Shown piece by piece: positions 1-8,713 of a DNA stretch of 64,000 nt. The notes under the pieces were generated by a model that worked only from the letters and a program-made list of their open reading frames with translations, was not told the origin of the DNA and made no database searches. The translations under genes and the position numbers were made by a program. This DNA is from Sphingomonas glaciei (GTDB lineage: Bacteria > Pseudomonadota > Alphaproteobacteria > Sphingomonadales > Sphingomonadaceae): assembly GCF_023380025.1 (NCBI RefSeq), contig NZ_CP097253.1:1883501-1947500 (forward strand), written 5' to 3'. Positions within the stretch are counted from its first letter, which is position 1. Each line of letters starts with the position of its first letter.

Positions 1-42
1 GGGCGGGCAAGCGCCTCCCTTCGACGCTGCTCGGGACGGGCC

Positions 43-771
43 TCAGGCGCGTTGCTGCCACCCGCCCAGCGCTCGATCGCCAGGTTGGGCAGCCACAGGG
101 AGCAGATTCGCCGGGTCATCGCCGGTGTCTTCCGCGCCGACCAGCCAGCTTGCCGGTGCCCGATGGCGCGAGCGGAACAGCTCGGCCGCCCAGCGTGGGC
201 TCCCGGGGGCCTTGGGGTCGAACGGGTGCGGGGCGCTCGGCGCGCTCGCCAGCCGCCAGCGTTCGCGGGCGCCGCTGAGGTTGGCCTCGCCCCCAAGTCG
301 GATCAGCCAACAAGCGACTTGGCTGCGCTCCGCCGCCACCGCCAGCCGCCGGCTCGCGGTGAAGTCGAGCGCCTGGGGATCGCCCCACAATTCGCCGATC
401 ACGCCGCCTAGCGCCGAGCATCGCAGGCCCTCTTCCATCGCCCACAAGGCGACCTTGGAGTCGCGCGCCTCGACATGGATGAGGCCGGGTCCGAGCGGTC
501 CCAGGCCCGCGGGGTGGACCCGTCCCGCCTCGAGGATCGCCATCCGTTCCTGCACCCACAGCAATGGCCTGGCGGGGGAGAGATGACGGAGGACGAAGCC
601 GATCCATCCGGCATCGCGCGGCAGGGCGGGAAAGAGTTCGGAGAGGATGCTTGCCGGCTCGGTGATCGGGGCATGCAGGGAAGGCACTGGCCCCCTGCCG
701 TCACAGGGGACCAATGGTTCCTCAGCCGCACGGGAACCCCCGCCGGCGACGAGATGAAGACCTCGTTCCAC
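43..771 (-). CDS. imuA: ImuA, RecA-like accessory protein of the mutasome
   Basis: Predicted 242-residue protein of the ImuA family, which works with ImuB and DnaE2 in SOS-induced translesion synthesis and mutagenesis. Family-typical stretches are WVQERMAILEAGRVHPAGL, LWAMEEGLRC and the TASRRL segment followed by a C-terminal W-x-V-G end. The only usable start is a GTG at 769-771: an in-frame stop lies at 805-807 with no ATG between. A canonical alphaproteobacterial SOS box lies 19-33 bases upstream of this start. The protein is short at the N-terminus relative to many ImuA proteins. imuB would be expected next on the minus strand, but only 42 bases remain before the window edge, so it cannot be confirmed. 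Confidence 0.85.
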   Translation of the reverse strand: MERGLHLVAGGGSRAAEEPLVPCDGRGPVPSLHAPITEPASILSELFPALPRDAGWIGFVLRHLSPARPLLWVQERMAILEAGRVHPAGLGPLGPGLIHVEARDSKVALWAMEEGLRCSALGGVIGELWGDPQALDFTASRRLAVAAERSQVACWLIRLGGEANLSGARERWRLASAPSAPHPFDPKAPGSPRWAAELFRSRHRAPASWLVGAEDTGDDPANLLPVAAQPGDRALGGWQQRA

Positions 772-789
772 ACGACTCGCAACGCTCTT

Positions 790-804
790 GTTCTGCTTTT
801 GTTC
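790..804 (-). promoter_or_regulatory. SOS box (LexA operator) upstream of imuA
   Basis: The bases read GTTC-N7-GTTC on the plus strand, equal to GAAC-N7-GAAC on the coding strand of imuA. This is the direct-repeat LexA site known from alphaproteobacteria. It sits just upstream of the imuA GTG start, where LexA binding would block transcription. Both half-sites are exact. Confidence 0.8.
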
Positions 805-880
805 TTATTCGCGCGAGTTCGCGAGCAGAGTCAATCGGGCGACTCGACGAGCCGCCCGGAGCGTGGCAAGGGTGAGCGGC

Positions 881-2275
<1,395 letters not shown>

Positions 2276-2286
2276 GAGCCTCCGTC

Positions 2287-2307
2287 ACCCCGGACCTGAT
2301 CCGGGGT
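2287..2307. repeat. Short intergenic palindrome (ACCCCGGA arms)
   Basis: Arms ACCCCGGA (2287-2294) and TCCGGGGT (2300-2307) around a 5-base loop. It belongs to the CCCCGGA-x-TCCGGGG type of dispersed palindrome frequent between genes in sphingomonads. It lies just upstream of fumC, 12 bases from the start codon. Confidence 0.6.
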
Positions 2308-2343
2308 CTGCCTGTTTTCGGGCGTCGTAAAGAAGGAAGGCGG

Positions 2344-2364
2344 ATGCCGGGTCAAGCCCGGCAT
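2344..2364. repeat. Short intergenic palindrome (ATGCCGGG arms)
   Basis: Arms ATGCCGGG (2344-2351) and CCCGGCAT (2357-2364) around TCAAG. It is a relative of the neighbouring repeat at 2287-2307 and lies just beyond the 3' end of sspB, where it could also act as a weak terminator. Confidence 0.55.
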
Positions 2365-2382
2365 GACGGCTTTGGCGAGCCG

Positions 2383-2868
2383 CTACTTCTTGCGGGTGAA
2401 GTCGACCGAGACGACGTTGGAGCCATCTTCCACCGGCACCGCGGCCGGGACGTCGTTCTCGGCGTCGTCATGGTCTTCGTGGCCGTCGTTCTCCGCCCCA
2501 TTCGCCTGGAACTTGAGGCTGAAGTCGACCGCCGGATCGACGAAGTCGGTGACCGCCGCGAACGGCACCCGAAGCATCGCCGGCACCCCGCCGAAGCTCA
2601 GTCCCACGGTGAAGAAGTCGGGCGCGACGTGGAGGTCCCAGTAGCGGTGCTGGATGACGATCGTCATCTCGTCCGGGAACCGCTGGGTGAGATGCTTGGG
2701 AATCTCGACCCCCGCCATCCGCGTGCGGAAGGTGATGTAGAAATGATGGCCGCCCGGAAGCGAGCCGCCCTTCTCGACCGAGGACAGCACCCTGCCGACC
2801 ACATCACGCAGCGCTTCCTGCACGATCTCGTCATAGGGAATCAGGCTTTCTGGACTCTCGTCGGCCAT
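2383..2868 (-). CDS. sspB: SspB-type ClpXP adaptor
   Basis: Predicted 161-residue protein of the alphaproteobacterial SspB family, an adaptor that tethers ssrA-tagged substrates to ClpXP. The N-terminus (MADESPESLIPYDEIV) and the HFYITFRT strand match the family. The tail is acidic and poorly ordered and ends in the VVSVDFTRKK element that in SspB proteins docks to ClpX. The ATG at 2866-2868 is chosen; the frame stays open upstream to 3339, but that part is antisense to the HIT gene. Divergent from the HIT gene, 51 bases apart. Confidence 0.88.
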   Translation of the reverse strand: MADESPESLIPYDEIVQEALRDVVGRVLSSVEKGGSLPGGHHFYITFRTRMAGVEIPKHLTQRFPDEMTIVIQHRYWDLHVAPDFFTVGLSFGGVPAMLRVPFAAVTDFVDPAVDFSLKFQANGAENDGHEDHDDAENDVPAAVPVEDGSNVVSVDFTRKK

Positions 2869-2919
2869 GCGTCGAACTGGTAGCGAGGCGCCCAACAGGG
2901 TCAACCGGGAAACGCGTTC

Positions 2920-3297
2920 ATGCCAATTGATCACAAGCAGCCGTACGACGAGGGCAACATCTTCGCGCGGATCCTGCGCGGCGAGCTGCCGTGCCGCAAG
3001 GTATTGGAAACAGACCATGCCCTGGCCTTTCACGACATCAATCCGGTGGCCGCGGTGCACGTGCTGGTGATCCCCAAGGGCGCTTACGTCAGCTGGGACG
3101 ATTTCGCGGCCACCGCCCCCGAAGCCGAGATCGCCGGTTTCGTCCGGGCGATCGGCGAGACCGCGCGGCTGGTCGGGGCCGAGCCCGGTGGCTACCGGAT
3201 CCTCGCCAACAGCGGCAAGCGCGCCGGCCAGGAAGTGCCGCACCTCCACGTCCACCTGTTCGGCGGCCAGCCGCTGGGACCGATGCTCGCGCGGTGA
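2920..3297 (+). CDS. HIT family protein (histidine triad nucleotide-binding)
   Basis: Predicted 125-residue cytoplasmic HIT/Hint-type nucleotide hydrolase. It carries the triad HLHVHLF near the C-terminus, the IFARILRGELP N-terminal element and the HVLVIPK strand. Members hydrolyse phosphoramidates of AMP such as AMP-lysine; the physiological substrate is unknown. Divergently transcribed from sspB. Confidence 0.92.
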   Translation: MPIDHKQPYDEGNIFARILRGELPCRKVLETDHALAFHDINPVAAVHVLVIPKGAYVSWDDFAATAPEAEIAGFVRAIGETARLVGAEPGGYRILANSGKRAGQEVPHLHVHLFGGQPLGPMLAR

Positions 3298-3397
3298 GCC
3301 GCCCCTTGTGGCGGGCATGTGACAGAGGGATTGCGCCACCGGAACAAGCCGCTAGGCTCCGCGCCGATCTCACATCCAAGTTCTCGGGGGAGCCTTC

Positions 3398-4981
3398 ATG
3401 GCCAGTGTAGCGCCAAAGAAGACACTGATTGGGCGAATGTTTGCCCGCAAGTCGATTGCCCAGGTCCAGCAGGAGTCCGCGTCGAGCGAGCTCAAGCGCA
3501 CGCTCGGCAAATGGAACCTGCTGCTGCTCGGCGTCGGCTGCATCATCGGCGCGGGCATCTTCGTCCGCACCGGTAGCGCCGCCGCGCTTCACGCCGGGCC
3601 GGCGGTGCTGCTGTCGTTCGTCGTCGCCGGCATCGTCTGCGCCTTCGCCGGCCTGTGCTACGCCGAACTGTCCTCCACCCTTCCGGTGTCGGGTTCCGCC
3701 TACACCTATGGCTACACCACGCTGGGTGAGTTCGTCGCCTGGATCATGGGCGCGCTGCTGCTGCTCGAATATGGCCTGGCGGCGTCGGTCGTCGCGGTCG
3801 GCTGGAGCGGTTACGTCGTCAGCCTCCTGGCTGACTTCGGCCTCGTCATTCCGCCGCAGTTCACCGGCCCCGCAGGCTATACGCTGATGCGCGATGGCGC
3901 GCCGGTGTTGGTCAACGGCGCCGAAGTAACCACCTTGTTCAACCTTCCCGCCTTCCTCATCTGTCTCGCGCTTGCCGCCCTGCTGGTGGTCGGCGTGTCG
4001 GAATCAGCCAAGGTCAACAACCTGATCGTGTTCATTAAGGTCAGCGTCCTTGCCGCCTTCATCGTGGTCGGCGGCGCGATCGTTCTGAGCAACCTGCCGG
4101 CGCTGATGGAAGCCAACTGGACCCCGTTCATTCCGGAGAACACTGGTCCGGGCGAGTTCGGCGTCGATGGCATCATGCGTGCCGCCTCCATCGTCTTCTT
4201 CGCCTACATCGGCTTCGAGGCGGTCTCGACCGCCGGCCAGGAAGCCAAGGATCCCAAGCGCGACATGCCGTTCGGGATCATCGGTTCGCTGATCGTCTGC
4301 ACCGTCATCTACATGCTGGTGGCGGCGATCATGACCCTGCTGGTGCCCTACAACACGCTGAACGTGCCCGACCCGGTCGCGGTCGTCGTCGATGCCTTCG
4401 GCCCGCAGTGGAGCTGGCTCGCCAAGATCATCAAGATCGGCGCGATCATCGGCCTGACGTCTGTGGTGCTGGTACTGATGTATGCCCAGACCCGCATCTT
4501 CTACACCATGGCCCGCGACGGCTTGCTGCCCAAGGTCTTCGCGCGGGTTCACCCGCGCTTCCAGACCCCGCACATCAACACCATCCTGGTCGGCCTCCTC
4601 ACCGCCGTCGCAGCCGGGTTCCTCGACATCAACGTGCTGGGTGACGCGACCTCGGTCGGCACGTTGGCAGCCTTTGCCATCGTCTGCCTGTCGGTGATTT
4701 ACCTACGCCGTTCGGCGCCCGACCTGCCGCGCGGGTTCAAGGTGCCGTTCTATCCGGTGCTGCCGATCCTCGGCATCCTGTCGTGCCTGTACCTGATCAC
4801 CACCGTGCCGGCGCACATCCTGATGTATTTCGGTATCTATATGGTGATCATGACCCTGCTCTACTTCGTGTACGGCATGAGCCATTCGGAGCTGGGCAAG
4901 GGCCACACGGTCACCGCCGATGGCGAGATGCCCTACTTCCCGGAGGATAATCCGGACGGTGGCACCGTCACCCGCGACTGA
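3398..4981 (+). CDS. APC-family amino acid permease
   Basis: Predicted 527-residue integral membrane transporter of the amino acid-polyamine-organocation superfamily, close to the cationic amino acid transporter group (YhdG/CAT type). The first helix carries the GVGCIIGAGIFV motif that binds the substrate carboxylate. About 12 to 14 hydrophobic segments follow, with a conserved FFAYIGFEAVSTAGQEAKDP stretch. The substrate cannot be read from sequence. It stands alone, with a strong terminator 20 bases after the stop. The C-terminal tail after the last helix is hydrophilic. Confidence 0.9.
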   Translation: MASVAPKKTLIGRMFARKSIAQVQQESASSELKRTLGKWNLLLLGVGCIIGAGIFVRTGSAAALHAGPAVLLSFVVAGIVCAFAGLCYAELSSTLPVSGSAYTYGYTTLGEFVAWIMGALLLLEYGLAASVVAVGWSGYVVSLLADFGLVIPPQFTGPAGYTLMRDGAPVLVNGAEVTTLFNLPAFLICLALAALLVVGVSESAKVNNLIVFIKVSVLAAFIVVGGAIVLSNLPALMEANWTPFIPENTGPGEFGVDGIMRAASIVFFAYIGFEAVSTAGQEAKDPKRDMPFGIIGSLIVCTVIYMLVAAIMTLLVPYNTLNVPDPVAVVVDAFGPQWSWLAKIIKIGAIIGLTSVVLVLMYAQTRIFYTMARDGLLPKVFARVHPRFQTPHINTILVGLLTAVAAGFLDINVLGDATSVGTLAAFAIVCLSVIYLRRSAPDLPRGFKVPFYPVLPILGILSCLYLITTVPAHILMYFGIYMVIMTLLYFVYGMSHSELGKGHTVTADGEMPYFPEDNPDGGTVTRD

Positions 4982-5003
4982 TCCTCACGGGCCTGACGCC
5001 AAA

Positions 5004-5041
5004 AAGAAAGGGCCGGCGCAGCGATGCACCGGCCCTTTCTT
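5004..5041 (+). terminator. Rho-independent terminator after the amino acid permease
   Basis: A 13-bp perfect stem (5004-5016 pairing with 5029-5041) with a 12-base loop, A-rich on the 5' side and T-rich on the 3' side. It lies 23 bases after the permease stop and could act in both directions, also ending transcripts of the minus-strand kinase gene. Confidence 0.85.
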
Positions 5042-5047
5042 TATGTC

Positions 5048-5074
5048 CGTCGTCCCGGCGGAGGCCGGGACCTC
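5048..5074. repeat. Intergenic palindromic repeat, copy 1
   Basis: Contains arms GTCCCGGC (5052-5059) and GCCGGGAC (5064-5071). The whole 27-base unit is repeated in inverted orientation at 5100-5126 with one mismatch. Similar units are common between genes in sphingomonads. Confidence 0.65.
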
Positions 5075-5099
5075 AAGCGACTGAGGCGTCCAATCGAAC

Positions 5100-5126
5100 G
5101 AGGTCCCGGCCTTCGCCGGGACGACG
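5100..5126. repeat. Intergenic palindromic repeat, copy 2 (inverted)
   Basis: Inverted copy of 5048-5074, matching 26 of 27 bases, with its own arms GTCCCGGC (5103-5110) and GCCGGGAC (5115-5122). The pair sits between two convergent genes. Confidence 0.65.
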
Positions 5127-5131
5127 CATTT

Positions 5132-6124
5132 TCAGAGCAGGTCGCCGGCCAGCGCCTTGAGATCCTTTTCGGGCCGCGCGCCATAATGCTGGATCACCTC
5201 GGCCGCGGCGATGGCTCCGAGGCGGAGCGAGGCTTCGAGGCCGAGCCCGCGGGCCTGTCCAGCGAGGAAGCCGGCGGCGAACAGGTCGCCCGCACCGGTG
5301 GTGTCGACCAGCCGCTCGATCGGCTCGGCCGCGACCGAGGCGCGCTCCGACCCGGCGACGGCGACCGCGCCCTGCTCGCTGCGCGTTACCGCAAGCACCT
5401 GGACTTTGGCCGAAAGAGCGGCAAGGCCCGCCTCGAAGTCGCTCTCACCCGTCATCGCTGCCAGTTCGGCCTCGTTGGCGAAGAGAATATCGACCTTCTT
5501 CTCGTCGAGCAGGCGGTGGAAACCGTCGCGGTGGCGGTCGACGCAGAAGGTGTCGCTCAAGGTGAAGGCGACCTTGCGGCCGGCCTCGCGCGCCGCGGCG
5601 ATCGCGGCTTCCATCGCGGCCCGCGGCACTTCGGGGTCCCACAGATAGCCTTCGAGATAGAGGATCCCGGCGTCGCGCACGGCGCCCAAGTCGATGGCGT
5701 CGGGCGACAGCTGCTGCGCGGCGCCGAGGAAGGTGTTCATGGTCCGCTGCGCGTCGGCGGTGACCAGGATCAGGCAGCGCGCGGTGGCGCCGACATCGCT
5801 GCGGGCCGGGGTGTCGAAGTCGACGCCCAGGCTGCGGATATCGTGGCGGTAGATGGCGCCGAGCTGGTCGTCGGCAACCTGGCCGATGAAGGCGGTCTTG
5901 ATGCCCAACGCGGCGAGACCCGCGGCGGTGTTGCCGGCCGACCCGCCGCTCGCTTCGCGGCCCGGACCCATCAGGCCGTACAGCCGCTCGGCCTCGGCCT
6001 CGTCGATCAGCCGCATGCTCGCCTTGTCGAGGCCCTGCGCCTGCAGGAAGGCATCGTCGGCATCGGCGATCACATCGACGATGGCATTGCCGATGGCGAG
6101 CACGTCGTAGCGGGGAGCGGTCAT
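5132..6124 (-). CDS. PfkB-family kinase, adenosine kinase-like
   Basis: Predicted 330-residue ribokinase-fold kinase. The N-terminal GNAIVDVIA strand, the GGSAGNTAAGLAALG element and the C-terminal DTTGAGDLFAAGFL motif, with the catalytic Asp of GAGD, define the PfkB family. Overall similarity in layout is to alphaproteobacterial adenosine kinase-like proteins; sugar kinases cannot be excluded. Start is the ATG at 6122-6124. An in-frame upstream extension to 6298 is not needed for the fold. Stands alone. Confidence 0.88.
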   Translation of the reverse strand: MTAPRYDVLAIGNAIVDVIADADDAFLQAQGLDKASMRLIDEAEAERLYGLMGPGREASGGSAGNTAAGLAALGIKTAFIGQVADDQLGAIYRHDIRSLGVDFDTPARSDVGATARCLILVTADAQRTMNTFLGAAQQLSPDAIDLGAVRDAGILYLEGYLWDPEVPRAAMEAAIAAAREAGRKVAFTLSDTFCVDRHRDGFHRLLDEKKVDILFANEAELAAMTGESDFEAGLAALSAKVQVLAVTRSEQGAVAVAGSERASVAAEPIERLVDTTGAGDLFAAGFLAGQARGLGLEASLRLGAIAAAEVIQHYGARPEKDLKALAGDLL

Positions 6125-6243
6125 GGAATGTCCTGATAGTTGGGAAGTGGCGCGCGCCCTACCGCCATCCGGCCATTCAGGGAAGGTCAGGGTCGGCAAC
6201 GCCATGGATTGCCTCGCCCCACCGAGGATGACAAAGCCCCACC

Positions 6244-6603
6244 ATGCGTCGCCTGTTTCCGCTTGCCGCCCTGTTCGTTGCCGCCTGCGCCACCACACCC
6301 CGACCCACCCCAGCGCCGATACCCAGCGGGCCGGCGCCGGCGGAAGTGCGGACCAACCTCAGCGGCCTGTCCGAGGCCGAATTGCTGGCGCGGTTCGGCC
6401 CGGCGCCGTTCCGGGTGCGCGAGGGAAGCGGGCTCAAGCTGCAATGGCAGAACGCCGCCTGCGTCCTCGACACCTACCTCTACCCGCCGGCAAACGGAGC
6501 GGGCGCTGCGACGGTGCTCCACGCCGATGCGCGGCGACCGGGGACGGGCGAGACGGTGCCGGTCGAGGGGTGCGTGGTCAGCCTCGCTATTCTTCCCCGT
6601 TAG
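6244..6603 (+). CDS. Small predicted lipoprotein of unknown function
   Basis: Predicted 119-residue protein with a lipoprotein signal: a short basic start, a hydrophobic stretch and the lipobox FVAAC with Cys at residue 15, followed by a Pro-rich linker. The mature part has a LSEAELLARFGPAPFRVREG segment reminiscent of the small alpha/beta fold of BamE/SmpA-like lipoproteins, and two further cysteines. Function not recognised. The stop codon overlaps the start of a palindromic repeat. Confidence 0.75.
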   Translation: MRRLFPLAALFVAACATTPRPTPAPIPSGPAPAEVRTNLSGLSEAELLARFGPAPFRVREGSGLKLQWQNAACVLDTYLYPPANGAGAATVLHADARRPGTGETVPVEGCVVSLAILPR

Positions 6604-6682
6604 TCCTGAGCGGAGCGCCGCAGGCGCGTAGTCGAAGGGCGATTCCGGCAAGATCGACCGGTCCTTCGACTTCGCTCAGGAC
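6603..6682. repeat. Large inverted repeat between convergent genes
   Basis: GTCCTGAGCG (6603-6612) is matched by CGCTCAGGAC (6673-6682), and AGTCGAAGG (6630-6638) by CCTTCGACT (6663-6671). Each half is also self-complementary. This is a widespread sphingomonad intergenic repeat. Both flanking genes end inside it: the lipoprotein stop is at 6601-6603 and the queG stop at 6676-6678. It may serve as a bidirectional terminator. Confidence 0.7.
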
Positions 6683-7734
6683 GAACGAGAGGTTTGGCCA
6701 AGGCGCGCAAACGCCCACTCCGCCGCTTCCGCCACCACCGGATCCTCGTTGCCGCACAGCGCTTCGACCCGCGCCGCCAGCGCCGCATCGCCGCTGTTGC
6801 CCGCCGCGATCAGGCAGTTGCGGAGGAAGCGCCCCACCCCGATCCGCTTGATCGGGCTGCCCGAGAACAGTTGGCGGAAGCTCGCATCGTCGAGCGCGAG
6901 CAGGTCGGCCAGCGCCGGAGCGACCAGTTCGGCGCGGGGCAGGAAGGCGCGGTTGGCCTGCGCCTGCTGCGCGAAGCGGTTCCACGGACAGGCGGCCAGG
7001 CAATCGTCGCAGCCGTAGATGCGATTGCCCATCGCCTCGCGAAACTTGAGCGGGATCGGGCCCGAATGCTCGATCGTCAGGTAGGAGATGCACCGCCGCG
7101 AATCGAGCCGCCGCGGCCCGTCGATCGCCCCGGTCGGGCAGGCCGCCATACACGCGCTGCAGCTGCCGCAATGGTCGCGGCCCGGCGGGTCGGGCTCCAG
7201 GTCCAGCTCGGTAAAGATGACGCCGAGGAACAGCCAGTTGCCATGGGTCCGCGACAGGAGGTTGGTGTGCTTACCCTGCCACCCGATCCCGGCTGCAGCC
7301 GACAGCGGCTTTTCCATCACCGGGGCGGTGTCGACGAACACCTTGAGCTCGCTCGGGACCGCTTCGACGATGAAGCGGGCAAGCGCCTTGAGCGCCTTCT
7401 TGACCGTCTTGTGATAGTCGGCGCCCTGGGCATAGACGCTGATCCGGCCGAGCGACGGCTCCGCTTCCAGCGCCCGCGGGTCGCCGTCGGGCGCATAGCT
7501 CATCGCCAGCGCGATCACGCTCTTCGCCTCGGGCCACAGCCCCTGCGGCGAAACCCGCTGCCCGGCGCGTTCTTCCATCCAGCCCATCGAGCCGTGGCGC
7601 CCCTCGGCCAGCCATTCGCGCAACCGCTCTGCCGCCTCCGGCACCGCATCGGCGCGGGCGAAGCCGCACGACACGAAACCCAGCCGCTCGGCCTCGGCGC
7701 GTATCCGTTCCTTAAGGCTTGCGGGTTCAAGCAC
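6676..7734 (-). CDS. queG: Epoxyqueuosine reductase QueG
   Basis: Predicted 352-residue cobalamin and iron-sulfur enzyme that reduces epoxyqueuosine to queuosine in the last step of tRNA wobble-base modification. Two [4Fe-4S] cysteine clusters are visible: CGSCSACMAACPTGAI and CDDCLAACPW. Length fits the family. The start is a GTG at 7732-7734; other starts would cut into the N-terminal helix. The last residues (QTSRSS) are encoded within an intergenic repeat unit, so the C-terminus may have been altered by repeat insertion. Confidence 0.94.
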   Translation of the reverse strand: MLEPASLKERIRAEAERLGFVSCGFARADAVPEAAERLREWLAEGRHGSMGWMEERAGQRVSPQGLWPEAKSVIALAMSYAPDGDPRALEAEPSLGRISVYAQGADYHKTVKKALKALARFIVEAVPSELKVFVDTAPVMEKPLSAAAGIGWQGKHTNLLSRTHGNWLFLGVIFTELDLEPDPPGRDHCGSCSACMAACPTGAIDGPRRLDSRRCISYLTIEHSGPIPLKFREAMGNRIYGCDDCLAACPWNRFAQQAQANRAFLPRAELVAPALADLLALDDASFRQLFSGSPIKRIGVGRFLRNCLIAAGNSGDAALAARVEALCGNEDPVVAEAAEWAFARLGQTSRSS

Positions 7735-7774
7735 CGGCGCTCACTACAAGGGCACGTGCGGGGAGGCCAGTCGA

Positions 7775-8713
7775 GTGCAGCGTGAAGCAGAGGCCGCGGT
7801 CGAAGCGCGCGACCTCGTCAAGATTTTCGGGACCAAGCGCGCGGTCGACGGGGTTAGCCTGGAGGTGCCGAGGGGCAGCATCTTCGGCCTGCTCGGCCCC
7901 AATGGCGCGGGCAAGACCACCACGCTGCGCATGCTGCTGGGGATCATCGACCCCGATAGCGGCACGCGCTCGCTGCTCGGCCGTTCGGCTCCGCTGACCG
8001 CCGCCAACGAGGTCGGCTACCTGCCCGAAGAGCGCGGGCTCTACCCTTCGATGACCGCGCGCGAGGCGATCGCCTTCATGGGCGCGCTGCGCGGACTGCC
8101 GATCGCCGAAGGCCGCCGCCGCGCCACCGCCCTGCTCGCCGATCGCGGCCTGGCCGAGTGGGAGAAGAAGCCGATCCGCACCCTGTCCAAGGGCATGGCG
8201 CAGACCGTCCAGCTGCTAGGCACCCTCGTCCACAAGCCGCGCCTGATTGTGCTCGACGAGCCCTTCTCTGGGCTCGACGCGATCAACCAGGAGAAACTGG
8301 AAGCGCTGATTCGGGCCGAGGCCGAAGCCGGCGCGACGGTGATCTTCTCGACCCACGTCATCGCCCACGCCGAGCGCCTGTGCGAGCGGATCGCGATCAT
8401 CGCCGCGGGCAAGGTCGCGTTCGCGGGGGCGGTCGACGAAGCGCGCGACCGGCTGCGCCCGGTGGTCAGGCTACAGACCCGCGCCGGCGACGGAGCGTGG
8501 CGCGCCGCGCTTCCGGCCGGGGCACGGCAAGTCGGCCGCGAATGGCGCTTCGAGCTTCCCGAAGGCGGCCCCGAGCCGCTGCTGCGCGCGCTGATCGACG
8601 GCGGCGCCGGCATCGACACGCTTTCGATCGAGCGGCCCGGCCTGCACGATGCCTTCGTCGCCATCGCCGGGGCATCGGCCGCGGCCGAAATGGGCAAGGA
8701 AGTGCCGGCATGA
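7775..8713 (+). CDS. ABC-2 type exporter, ATP-binding subunit
   Basis: Predicted 312-residue ATPase of the NatA/DrrA-type group. Walker A GPNGAGKTT (about residue 42), Q-loop region, signature LSKGMAQ in place of LSGGQ, and Walker B LIVLDEPFSGLD are present. A C-terminal extension follows the nucleotide-binding domain. Start is a GTG. The stop overlaps the start of the permease gene (ATGA), so the two subunits are translationally coupled. Substrate unknown. Confidence 0.92.
   Translation: MQREAEAAVEARDLVKIFGTKRAVDGVSLEVPRGSIFGLLGPNGAGKTTTLRMLLGIIDPDSGTRSLLGRSAPLTAANEVGYLPEERGLYPSMTAREAIAFMGALRGLPIAEGRRRATALLADRGLAEWEKKPIRTLSKGMAQTVQLLGTLVHKPRLIVLDEPFSGLDAINQEKLEALIRAEAEAGATVIFSTHVIAHAERLCERIAIIAAGKVAFAGAVDEARDRLRPVVRLQTRAGDGAWRAALPAGARQVGREWRFELPEGGPEPLLRALIDGGAGIDTLSIERPGLHDAFVAIAGASAAAEMGKEVPA

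Noticed and set aside
1-42. Start of imuB
   Set aside because: Expected from context, but the few codons visible have no family motif and no clear start, so it is not annotated.
790-880. EcfG-type promoter near imuA
   Set aside because: No GGAAC/CGTT pair at correct spacing; the site is explained by the SOS direct repeat.
2869-3339. N-terminal extension of sspB
   Set aside because: The extension is antisense to the HIT gene; the ATG at 2866-2868 gives the usual SspB N-terminus.
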